From Candidatus Geothermarchaeota archaeon (GTDB taxonomy: Archaea; Thermoproteota; Nitrososphaeria; Geothermarchaeales; JDFR-13), in contig WAJV01000034.1 in the NCBI GenBank assembly GCA_015523725.1, positions 1 through 55,333 of the forward strand: DNA of 55,333 nt, read 5' to 3'. Under the pieces are notes generated by a model. It worked only from the letters and a program-made list of their open reading frames with translations. It had not been told where the DNA came from and searched no databases. This document shows, one piece after another, positions 1-7,643 of this stretch (its first letter is position 1; every line of letters begins with the position of its first letter). A program made the translations under genes and the position numbers.

Positions 1-125
1 AATTTTATGATTCTAAATGGTGTTTTACTATAGAAAGATTCCCATGTTTCTATTGCCCCTATCTTACTTCTCTGGATGATTCGTATCTTTAACTCCTTGG
101 AAAATAGTTCTATCCACTTGTCCAT
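1..125 (-). CDS. Partial hypothetical protein, C-terminus beyond left edge
   Basis: An open frame on the minus strand begins with ATG at 123-125 (MDKWIELFSKELKIRI...) and runs 41 codons without a stop to the window edge. The segment is rich in Lys, Ile and Glu, like ordinary coding sequence here. It would be divergent from moaE. I do not recognise a family from so short a piece, and a chance open frame of this length cannot be excluded. Confidence 0.4.
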   Translation of the reverse strand, partial: MDKWIELFSKELKIRIIQRSKIGAIETWESFYSKTPFRIIK

Positions 126-217
126 CGTATTTTCACGTAATTATATATATGGATTGGTTAGCCTTATTTAGGCATATATCTTATTTCTGATATTTGAGTT
201 GGCTTATGGTGGTTTTT

Positions 218-637
218 ATGGTAAGCGAAGTGGTTGATAAGGAGGAGTGGGATCTGAATAGGTTTTTAGCTGAATTTATTAGTAGGAATAGTGATGGTCG
301 TTCAGGAGCTATCAATATCTTTGTAGGCATAGTTAAGGAAGGTGGTAGGGAGGGTAGGGTAGCTAATCTATACCTGGAAGCATATAAGGATGTGGCTACT
401 GAGGAGCTTCAGAAGATATCTAATGAGGTTAGGGATAAATATGGTTTGAATGAGGTTGAGATTAAGCATGCTATTGGCATGTTTGAGGTTGGAGAGCCAA
501 TTGTTTATGTAGCTATAGCTGCCCCTAGTAGGAGGAATATGTATGATGCTATGCGTGAGGCTATTGAGGGATATAAAAGTCGGCCACCGATATTTAAGAA
601 GGAGATATATGTGAATGGAAGTAGTAAGTGGGTATGA
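218..637 (+). CDS. moaE: Molybdopterin synthase catalytic subunit MoaE
   Basis: The 139-residue protein matches MoaE, the large subunit of molybdopterin synthase, which inserts two sulfurs (carried by MoaD) into precursor Z during molybdenum/tungsten cofactor synthesis. Recognisable features are the GAINIFVGIVK segment near the N-terminus, the HAIGMFEVGEP segment in the middle and the C-terminal EAIEGYKSRPPIFKKE, which carries the conserved basic catalytic residues. I start at ATG 218, nine bases after a GGTG motif, rather than at the upstream in-frame TTG at 194. No MoaD or other cofactor gene is adjacent. The next operon begins about 145 bases downstream. Confidence 0.9.
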   Translation: MVSEVVDKEEWDLNRFLAEFISRNSDGRSGAINIFVGIVKEGGREGRVANLYLEAYKDVATEELQKISNEVRDKYGLNEVEIKHAIGMFEVGEPIVYVAIAAPSRRNMYDAMREAIEGYKSRPPIFKKEIYVNGSSKWV

Positions 638-782
638 ATTATTGGTAGATTTAAAAAATATATTTATCTATTTACATGTAAAAAGTTTAATTTTATAATT
701 CTTAGTATATTCAATGTAATATCTATATTTAAACATGTCTATATAACTTACGTTTGCGATAGTAATTGGTGGTGAGAACCTG

Positions 783-1346
783 TTGACGTTTTCTATGGAG
801 ATTAGGTGGCATGGTAGAGGGGGGCATGGAATCGTCTCTGCATCTAATCTCTTATGTGAGATGGCTATGCGGAAAGGTTATTATGGTATCTCTATACCCA
901 TATTTGGTGCTGAGAGGAGGGGGGCTCCGACGAAGGTATATACAAGGATAAGTAGCCGCCCGATTTATAAGAGGAGTGAGATTAAGAATCCAGATATGGT
1001 AGTCATTACCGACGCTACATTACTTCATATCGTTGATCCATTGAATGGATTGAAGAAAGGTGGCTATGTCGTGATTAATAGTCATAGGTTAGGTGAAGAT
1101 GATATGAGTCTATTAAGTCAGTATAATGTGATTCCTATTAATGCGGTTGATATTGCGCTCAAGGCTGACTTGAGGGTCGGTGGTATACCGGTTGTAACTA
1201 TACCTCTATTGGGTGGTATATTGAAGGTTATCGGTATTATTGACTTGGATACCGCTGTCTCAGTTATTCGCGAGAAGTGGGAAGGCGAGTTGGGTGAGAA
1301 GAATGTTAAGGCTCTTGAGATGGCTATGGAGGTGATTAAGGCTTGA
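783..1346 (+). CDS. porG: Pyruvate:ferredoxin oxidoreductase, gamma subunit
   Basis: This is the gamma subunit of a four-subunit 2-oxoacid:ferredoxin oxidoreductase, which converts pyruvate and CoA to acetyl-CoA, CO2 and reduced ferredoxin. The N-terminal IRWHGRGGHGIVSAS motif and the FGAERRGAPTKVYTRIS segment are typical of this family. The start is TTG at 783, twelve bases after the GGTG of GGTGGTGAG; ATG 795 is an alternative. It is the first gene of a porGDAB operon and overlaps the next gene by four bases. Confidence 0.93.
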   Translation: MTFSMEIRWHGRGGHGIVSASNLLCEMAMRKGYYGISIPIFGAERRGAPTKVYTRISSRPIYKRSEIKNPDMVVITDATLLHIVDPLNGLKKGGYVVINSHRLGEDDMSLLSQYNVIPINAVDIALKADLRVGGIPVVTIPLLGGILKVIGIIDLDTAVSVIREKWEGELGEKNVKALEMAMEVIKA

Positions 1347-1600
1347 GTAAAGTTCTATATCCTATATCAAAGCCGGGGCCAGGTGCGGTTGGTAAGACGT
1401 CCACCTGGAGGTGGCAAAAACCTGTTATTGATTTGAATAAATGTACTAAATGTGGGCTTTGTTGGTTATATTGTCCGGAGCCTGCGTTCGATATTGATGC
1501 GGAGGGTTATCCAGTTGTAAAGTATGATTGGTGTAAAGGTTGTGGGATATGTTATGAAGAATGTCCAGTTGATGCGATTGAGATGGTGAGTGAGGAATGA
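1343..1600 (+). CDS. porD: Pyruvate:ferredoxin oxidoreductase, delta (ferredoxin-like) subunit
   Basis: The 85-residue protein has two CxxCxxCxxxC clusters (CTKCGLCWLYCPEP and CKGCGICYEECPVD), each expected to hold a [4Fe-4S] centre. It passes electrons from the catalytic alpha/beta subunits to soluble ferredoxin. The start TTG at 1343 overlaps the porG stop (TTGA), and a GGTG lies twelve bases upstream. Translation is probably coupled along the operon. Confidence 0.94.
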   Translation: MSKVLYPISKPGPGAVGKTSTWRWQKPVIDLNKCTKCGLCWLYCPEPAFDIDAEGYPVVKYDWCKGCGICYEECPVDAIEMVSEE

Positions 1601-2787
1601 GTATTACATCTAGAGTTAAAAAGGTTTTGACGGGTAATCATGCCACTGCATATGCGGTTATGCAGGCTAGGGTCGATGTAATACCTGCGTACCCAATTAC
1701 TCCGCAGACCACGATCGTTGAGAAGTTAGATGAATTCATTGAGAATGGTTTGTTGGATGCCTCAATGATAAGGGTCGAGTCAGAACATTCTGCTATGGCC
1801 GCTGCCATCGGCGCATCCGCCGCTGGAGCCAGGACCTATACAGCTACCAGTAGCCATGGATTACTATATATGTATGAAAACTTATGGTGGGCTGCTAATG
1901 CTAGGCTGCCTATAGTGGCGACTTTCGTTACTAGGGCGATTGGGCCTCCATGGAATATATGGAGTGATCATCAGGATATATTCACATTGAGGGATACTGG
2001 CTGGATATTATTCATGGCGAAGAATGCACAAGAGGCGTATGATTTGACGATTCAGGCATTTAAGATTGCTGAGAATCCGAACATTAGGTTACCCGTCGGA
2101 GTTGGATATGATGGTTTCTACACTAGCCATACATCTGAACCTGTAGAGATGCTTTCTCAGGATGAGGTTGATTCCTTCTTACCTGACAAGAGGGCAATAA
2201 AGCCACTATTAGATCCGGAGCATCCATATACTATTGGTAACCTGCCTGATGCATCATTTAATTTCTTAATAAGGAAGAATATGTGGAGTTCTATGGAGTC
2301 TAGTTTAGATTATATACGGAAAGTCGGGTACGAATATTACCTACTTACTGGTAGGAATTATGGAGACCTTGTTGATAAATATAGGACTGATGACGCTGAG
2401 ACCATTTTTGTATCAATTGGTGCTATGGCTAATGAGGGTATTGTTGCTGTAGATAAGCTAAGAGCGAGGGGTGTTAAGGTTGGGCATATGGCGCTAAGGC
2501 TTCTTAGACCATTCCCTACAGCCGAGGTTTTAGATGTACTTGATGGGGCTGATAGGGTTATAGTGTTTAGTAGGGCTTTATCTATGGGTAAGGGAGGAGT
2601 CTTATTCACGGAGTTAGCTGACTTAGCCTACAGATATCATTTGGATATTGATGTTTATGATGTGGTTGTTGGTTTGTCCGGGGTTGAGGTAGTGGATAAT
2701 GATTTTATAAAGATATTTAGGGATGTCTCGGAGGGTGTTTTTGATAATAAGGAGACTATTTTCTTGTTGGGTGGTAAATATGTCTAA
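1597..2787 (+). CDS. porA: Pyruvate:ferredoxin oxidoreductase, alpha subunit
   Basis: The 396-residue alpha subunit carries the pyrimidine-binding TPP fold of the POR family. The N-terminal AYPITPQTTIVEKLDEF motif, the VESEHSAMAAAIGASAAGART segment with its conserved Glu, and the DxxDIFTLRDTGWI region are all seen. The C-terminal third (TIFVSIGAMANEGIVAVDKLR) is the transketolase C-like domain. ATG 1597 overlaps the porD TGA. The alpha and beta genes overlap by eight bases. The overall pattern favours pyruvate over other 2-oxoacids, although the substrate cannot be proven by reading. Confidence 0.93.
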   Translation: MSITSRVKKVLTGNHATAYAVMQARVDVIPAYPITPQTTIVEKLDEFIENGLLDASMIRVESEHSAMAAAIGASAAGARTYTATSSHGLLYMYENLWWAANARLPIVATFVTRAIGPPWNIWSDHQDIFTLRDTGWILFMAKNAQEAYDLTIQAFKIAENPNIRLPVGVGYDGFYTSHTSEPVEMLSQDEVDSFLPDKRAIKPLLDPEHPYTIGNLPDASFNFLIRKNMWSSMESSLDYIRKVGYEYYLLTGRNYGDLVDKYRTDDAETIFVSIGAMANEGIVAVDKLRARGVKVGHMALRLLRPFPTAEVLDVLDGADRVIVFSRALSMGKGGVLFTELADLAYRYHLDIDVYDVVVGLSGVEVVDNDFIKIFRDVSEGVFDNKETIFLLGGKYV

Positions 2788-3688
2788 ACCTAAATTAGTA
2801 TCTATAATTGGAGAACAGGAGTATTATTATCCTGGTCATGCTGCTTGCCAGGGATGTGGTGCATCTATTGGCTTAAGGCATTTACTGAAGGCTATAGGCC
2901 CGAACTCCATTTTAGCTGTTCCTGCTGGCTGCACTAGCATAATCGCTGGGAGGGCTAATTTATCTACATTCGGCATACCCTTTATACATACAGCCTTTGC
3001 CTCTGCTTCTGCGGTAGCGTCTGGGATAGTTGAGGCTTTGGATCGGTTGGGGAAGAAGGATGTTAATGTTGTTGTTTGGGCTGGTGATGGAGGGACCTAC
3101 GATATTGGCTTCGCTAGTCTGAGTGGAGCTGCTGAGCGTGGTCATAATATATTGTATGTTTTGGATGATAATGAGGCTTACATGAATACAGGTATTCAGA
3201 GGAGCGGCGCCACTCCAAGGGGGGCTTGGACAACTACTACTATTAAAGGAAAGAAGGAAGGTAAGAAGGATATTATAGACATTATGTTGGCTCATAATAT
3301 TCCATATTTAGCTACTGCGAGCGTAGCTTATCCGCTGGATTTTCATAGGAAAGTTAAGAAGGCCCTCTCAATAAAGGGATTTAAATTCATTCATTTAATG
3401 GCTCCGTGTCCACCTGGATGGAGATTCGACATGAATCTTACTGTTGAGGTTGCTAGGAAGGCTGTGTTAAGCGGTGTTTGGATACTTATGGAGATTGAGA
3501 ATGGTAGGTTGAAACTTAATCCACCGAGTAACACTATGCTTGAGAAGCGTAGGCTTCCTGTGGAGGAGTATATAAAGATGCAGGGTAGATTTAGATATTT
3601 AAAGGGCGAGTTGCTTGAGGAGTTTAAGAGAGACGTGGAGATGAACTGGGAGCGTGTAAAAAAGATTTTGGCGGAGCAGAGTCGTTAA
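2780..3688 (+). CDS. porB: Pyruvate:ferredoxin oxidoreductase, beta subunit (TPP-binding)
   Basis: The beta subunit binds TPP and the catalytic [4Fe-4S] cluster. The CQGCGASIGLRHLLKAIG motif supplies two clustered cysteines, and further ligands are expected at the VPAGCTSII and C-terminal CPPGW cysteines. WAGDGGTYDIG followed by LDDNEAYMNTGIQRSG is the GDG-X(n)-N TPP motif, and YMNTGIQRSGATP is characteristic of pyruvate oxidoreductases. I use ATG 2780, which overlaps the end of porA, rather than an in-frame start at 2723 that would add an unrelated tail lying inside porA. Confidence 0.93.
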   Translation: MSKPKLVSIIGEQEYYYPGHAACQGCGASIGLRHLLKAIGPNSILAVPAGCTSIIAGRANLSTFGIPFIHTAFASASAVASGIVEALDRLGKKDVNVVVWAGDGGTYDIGFASLSGAAERGHNILYVLDDNEAYMNTGIQRSGATPRGAWTTTTIKGKKEGKKDIIDIMLAHNIPYLATASVAYPLDFHRKVKKALSIKGFKFIHLMAPCPPGWRFDMNLTVEVARKAVLSGVWILMEIENGRLKLNPPSNTMLEKRRLPVEEYIKMQGRFRYLKGELLEEFKRDVEMNWERVKKILAEQSR

Positions 3689-3787
3689 CATATATATTAA
3701 CTTTATACAATGATTATCCATACTAGATATATAAGATATAAATAATTTATAATATGGCTTTGACGAGATATTATCTCATTGAGAGTC

Positions 3788-4660
3788 ATGAATATATTTG
3801 AGACTATAAAAACTTACTGGATATTGACTAAGCCTAGGCTGTGGCTTCTTCTATTGTATACTGGAGTGGCTGGGTATGTAATGGGTTCAGGTGGTAGAAT
3901 CGATATTTGGAAATTTTTAGTATTAGTCCTAGGCCTTTATTTTGGTACTGCTGGGGCCAATACAGTTACGAGTTATATAGATCGGGATTTGGATTATGTG
4001 ATGGAGCGTACTAAGAATAGGCCTCTTCCACGGGGGTTAATTAGACCCCCGATAAAGGCTCTATATTTTGGTGGTGTATATGCCATATTATCATTAATTT
4101 TATCCATGTATCTAGGGTGGATCCCATTTTTATTTATGGTATTCGGTTTATTTGATAATATAGTAGTCTATAGTTATTTGACTAAGCGGCGAACGTATTG
4201 GAATATAATTTTAGGGAGTTTTAGTGGGGGGGCTCCTACTGTCATAGGGTATGCGGCTGCTACTGGGGTTGTTGATTTGACGGCTATTCTGTGGGCGGGC
4301 CTCATTGTTATATGGACACCTATTCATATATGGAGCTTAGCTCTATTCTATCGGGATGATTATCGGAGGGCTGGTGTTCCGATGCTTCCTGTTGTTAAGA
4401 GTAAGGATGTTGCGTTCAAGTGTATTGCTGCATCAGCTTTAATATTGTTTGCTTTCTCGATATTATTACCTTTTTCAGATAGTAGGTTATATAATCCAAT
4501 ATATTTTATTATCATCAATGTAATGAATGTTGGTATACTTTACTATTCTATTAAAATGTTTTTTGTCGATGACGATAGGTATGCTTGGAAGTTGTTTAAA
4601 TTGACCAGTCCATATTTAGGTGTTATTTTTACATTGGGAATGATATTGTCAATTTACTAA
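3788..4660 (+). CDS. ctaB: Heme O synthase (protoheme IX farnesyltransferase), UbiA family
   Basis: A polytopic membrane prenyltransferase with about eight or nine hydrophobic segments. The first Asp-rich motif is NTVTSYIDRDLDYVMERTKNRPLPRG, close to the heme O synthase pattern. The later segment WTPIHIWSLALFYRDDYRRAGVPMLPVV matches the TPxHFWALA...DDYxxAGxPMLPVV block of CtaB/CyoE. It farnesylates protoheme for heme-copper oxidases, implying a heme O/A oxidase elsewhere in the genome. No GGTG site is present. A TATA-like stretch near 3747-3756 suggests a very short leader; TTG 3779 is an alternative start. It meets the next gene tail to tail with a 4-base overlap. Confidence 0.88.
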   Translation: MNIFETIKTYWILTKPRLWLLLLYTGVAGYVMGSGGRIDIWKFLVLVLGLYFGTAGANTVTSYIDRDLDYVMERTKNRPLPRGLIRPPIKALYFGGVYAILSLILSMYLGWIPFLFMVFGLFDNIVVYSYLTKRRTYWNIILGSFSGGAPTVIGYAAATGVVDLTAILWAGLIVIWTPIHIWSLALFYRDDYRRAGVPMLPVVKSKDVAFKCIAASALILFAFSILLPFSDSRLYNPIYFIIINVMNVGILYYSIKMFFVDDDRYAWKLFKLTSPYLGVIFTLGMILSIY

Positions 4661-6312
4661 TCTAAACTTCTTTCAGCTTCTTTAGTTAGTAATATTTTCA
4701 TGGCTTTATCTAGTAATAGTATTTTTATGAAGCTGATGGGTAGTGCGGAGCTTCTCATAAATTCATTATTAAACCATCGGTCGCTGTAGTTTCTCTTGAG
4801 GAACTCTTTCATCGCATTCCTTAGCCCCCATATTGATTTAAATCCTATATATGAGGATAGTGATAATGTTGGGGATATAACTATCTTGAGTATGTGTGCA
4901 ACTGCCTCGGGTCTACTCATATATCCTTCTTCTGTAAGTTTTTTTAGTGCGTCGATGTGCTTCATCTCCCCTGTATTTACTTTTATATCTAGGTAGGCTA
5001 GTAGAGCATTTCTGTATAGATTTAGTTGACGTATAAAGTTGTCTTTCTTACTTTTAAGGAAATCATATTCCGCCATTAGGAAGTCTGAGTATATGGACCA
5101 TCCCTCATATACTTCTGGTATATCTAACATTAGCCTTACACGGTTGTTATTTAGAATTGTGTTGGTGAATATAACATGGTACCCTGGATATATTATTTGT
5201 AGTATTCTGTGTAATGCGAAATATGCGTTATGTAGTTTTAGTAGCTCTGGTTCATCACTTAAGTTCACATATACTTCGACGACTTTTATCTCACCTGCTT
5301 GTTTGAAGGATGGAAAGTAGTATATTTCTGGTAGGGTCTCTTTAATCATTGTCGGTATAGGCACTATTTCTACGTCGACATCGGGTAAATCAATTATCTT
5401 CTTCTCTTTAATTATTTTCTTAACTTCGAGTAGTCCATGATTATATAGGGATAGTGCTACTGCAGCAGTCCTTGGATATTCATTCATTATATCGTCCAAC
5501 ACTTTATTTATATTCTTTTCTTTGTTTAGTTCACCAGCTATCTTCTGGAGTTGATTATGGTATGTTTTTAAATCTCTCTGTATTTCCTCCTCAAGCTCAT
5601 CTATATTATCCTCCACCCTCCTTAGTCTAAGGAGCTTTTGATATAATTGTTTCCCCATTGTGAAGTCACGAATCTCCTTCTCTCTTAACTTTTGTAGCCA
5701 TTCGATATAGGCCTCGATAGAGTTTACGGCTGATTCGAAGACTTTTTTCTTATTTCCGACTTCGCTTGAGATCGCTTCTTTCGTAATGAAGTCATTATAT
5801 ATTCCTTTTATTAATATCATTAAGTTTTGGCTTGATAGTATACCTGCATCTATAAACAATTGGACAGGGGTCTCCAACCTATTTTTGGATTTTTCTAGGA
5901 AACTGGGCAGCTCCTCTAGTTTACCTAATACATATTTGAACTTCTCTTTATCAGATATATCCCTCTTTAGATATACATTTATAATCATGTTGAAGGCTAT
6001 GTCGGGTGCTTCTGGATACATCTTCCATATGGGCCATTCATCTATGAAGAAGAGCCTTAGTTTTAAGTAGTCTTTGAATGCTAGATAGTCAAGTTTTTTA
6101 TCTATGGGTAATTCATTTATATTTATATCTTTAAGTTTCTCCAGCTGTATTTGTAAAAGCCCTCTCTCAATTGGTATCGTATTCTTGGATAGATCTGGTA
6201 ATGGTTTGTCTAAATAACTTAGACCAATATTCATCGATTGTTCTGGATGTAGCTCCACTAATTTTGTATACGTCTCCTTAACGATCTCTTCAAATTTATT
6301 TATTTCAGTCAT
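4657..6312 (-). CDS. DUF885 family protein with degenerate metal-binding motif
   Basis: The 551-residue protein resembles the DUF885 family of putative zinc carboxypeptidase-like enzymes. The EGWSIYSDFLMAE motif corresponds to the family's EGWALYAE, and the later LDIKVNTGEM...EEGYMSRPEAVAHILKIVISPTLSLSSYIGF segment follows the family C-terminal pattern. Where the family normally has HEaxPGHH, this protein reads LHRILQIIYPGYHV, so the Glu and one His are missing. It has no signal peptide, so it looks cytoplasmic. A TATA-like element near 6338-6350 suits a short leader with ATG 6312; TTG 6327 is an alternative. Catalysis of the usual type seems unlikely. Confidence 0.68.
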   Translation of the reverse strand: MTEINKFEEIVKETYTKLVELHPEQSMNIGLSYLDKPLPDLSKNTIPIERGLLQIQLEKLKDININELPIDKKLDYLAFKDYLKLRLFFIDEWPIWKMYPEAPDIAFNMIINVYLKRDISDKEKFKYVLGKLEELPSFLEKSKNRLETPVQLFIDAGILSSQNLMILIKGIYNDFITKEAISSEVGNKKKVFESAVNSIEAYIEWLQKLREKEIRDFTMGKQLYQKLLRLRRVEDNIDELEEEIQRDLKTYHNQLQKIAGELNKEKNINKVLDDIMNEYPRTAAVALSLYNHGLLEVKKIIKEKKIIDLPDVDVEIVPIPTMIKETLPEIYYFPSFKQAGEIKVVEVYVNLSDEPELLKLHNAYFALHRILQIIYPGYHVIFTNTILNNNRVRLMLDIPEVYEGWSIYSDFLMAEYDFLKSKKDNFIRQLNLYRNALLAYLDIKVNTGEMKHIDALKKLTEEGYMSRPEAVAHILKIVISPTLSLSSYIGFKSIWGLRNAMKEFLKRNYSDRWFNNEFMRSSALPISFIKILLLDKAMKILLTKEAERSLD

Positions 6313-6415
6313 TCCATTTACACTCAAAACTAATTTGATATTTATATACTATTTTATGTTAACTAATTAAAGATTCTGCCAGTATCTGTTATAATTAATT
6401 AGGTTTTTGTTGGTG

Positions 6416-6915
6416 TTAAGGCCGTTTCCATGCGAAAGCCGTTAGTTCATTCTTATGTCCTCTCATAAATTCACTTAAATAGATTCTAATTTTCTTCAAT
6501 GGACCTGGATTCCTAGTATATCTAGTCGACTCATATATTTTTATTCTCTTGAAACCCGCTCTATTAAGTAGATTACTCAATGTATATTCATTCCATGAAT
6601 ATATGTGGTCATGCGACTCCCCACTTAATACATATCTAGCATTTGGAACCTTTATCATTATGAAATATTTAACGACTTTATATACTTCTCGTAATGCCTT
6701 CAATGGGTTTTCAAGATGCTCGAGAATATGGAATAAAAGTGCTCCATCGTAGGTATCTGGAGGGACGTGTTTACTTATCTCGTGTACATCGCAAACAATA
6801 TCGACCCATGGATTATCCACTATGTCTACGTTTACTAATTAGAATTTATTTATAGTTGTATCTCTCAGTATATGGTGTTTGGTTGGTCGAATCCACATCC
6901 TATATTTAATATCCT
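6416..6915 (-). pseudogene. Broken class I SAM-dependent methyltransferase
   Basis: The downstream part (from about 6835 down to 6416) reads NVDIVDNPWVDIVCDVHEI...LLFHILEHLENPLKALREVYKVVKYFIMIKVPNARYVLSGESHDHIYSWNE, the second half of a Methyltransf_11-type domain. The usual first motif is missing from that frame. Just upstream, in a different frame at about 6862-6915, the minus strand encodes KNRILNIGCGFDQPNTIY, a clear SAM-binding motif I, followed by a TGA. About 30 noncoding bases with stops separate the halves. This indicates a frameshifted and decayed gene, or less likely a truncated protein starting at GTG 6820. Coordinates at the 5' end are approximate. Confidence 0.55.
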
Positions 6916-7159
6916 GTTTTTCACTAAACACCTTAGTTATTAAGTCATAATTTATCTAACTATTAATTACTAATTCTATATAGTGTAAATTATATTAATT
7001 GGGGCTTATTTTATCTATTAATCCTGTTGTTTAAACTTTTCTGGAAAGAAATATTAATTATTATTATTGCTTAATTATTCCGTTAATCTTATCTAGATGG
7101 TATAGTGCTCCTGCATTTTTCTGTATATATAAATGAATATATATTTAATTAATTTAGCT

Positions 7160-7182
7160 GGGATTATTTTTAATTTAATCCC
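7160..7182. repeat. Inverted repeat GGGATTA-N9-TAATCCC before the 7206 gene
   Basis: Perfect seven-base arms separated by nine AT-rich bases lie 13 bases before a GGTG ribosome-binding motif. They sit just downstream of an AT-rich stretch (7135-7153) that could serve as TATA element. The repeat could be an operator overlapping the transcription start or a leader hairpin. The rest of the gene-free stretch 6916-7205 is simple AT-rich sequence in which I see no RNA gene. Confidence 0.4.
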
Positions 7183-7205
7183 GTGGCATAGAGAGGTGAA
7201 CACGG

Positions 7206-7643
7206 ATTTCAAGGAGTTTATCAGAGCTAAATATTATGAGGAGGGAGGCTTTAGTAACCTATATAATTAATAAATTTTTTTTAGCTAGGGGTTTTAGATG
7301 GTGTAATGATCTAGTTATTGGGAGTGGTTACCGCCTAAATATTTGTGATGAATCTATCATTGTAATATCTTTTGACTTAGAATATGCCAGTGATTTCAGG
7401 GATGATGCATATACGTGGTGCTATGTTGATTTTTTTATTAAAGAGCCAGGGCTAGATATAGATGATGAATTGAAGACTAGTTTTACTAGGTTTATTGATG
7501 CAGATTCTAGAAAGATTTTTTGGAGGCATAGAGAGCTTGTTCGGATAATCGATATGGATAGGGCGGTTGAGTATATTATGAGGCTTAGGAATGAACTTTT
7601 GGATTTACTTAGGGAGCATGGTATAGATTCATCATCTCCATAG
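7206..7643 (+). CDS. Hypothetical protein
   Basis: A 145-residue acidic soluble protein that I do not recognise (core GFRWCNDLVIGSGYRLNICDES...). It has no membrane segment, signal or obvious catalytic motif; the C-terminus is helical. The start is uncertain. The first ATG (7236) has no ribosome-binding site. The in-frame ATT at 7206 lies eleven bases after GGTG, the spacing seen at most good starts here, after an in-frame TGA at 7197. An ATT start would add ten residues. The 3' end overlaps the convergent TPP-enzyme gene by 12 bases. Confidence 0.55.
   Translation: MSRSLSELNIMRREALVTYIINKFFLARGFRWCNDLVIGSGYRLNICDESIIVISFDLEYASDFRDDAYTWCYVDFFIKEPGLDIDDELKTSFTRFIDADSRKIFWRHRELVRIIDMDRAVEYIMRLRNELLDLLREHGIDSSSP

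Noticed and set aside
2723-2779. N-terminal extension of porB from an upstream in-frame start
   Set aside because: It lies inside porA and encodes an unrelated tail; ATG 2780 starts at the normal beta-subunit position.
3747-3756. TATA-like stretch suggesting leaderless TTG 3779 for ctaB
   Set aside because: Leaderless mRNAs rarely start with TTG; ATG 3788 is nine bases further and fits equally well.
6886-6900. GGTTGG-TCGAATCC resembling a tRNA T-arm
   Set aside because: No acceptor, D or anticodon arm can be folded around it. The minus strand encodes methyltransferase motif I at this place.
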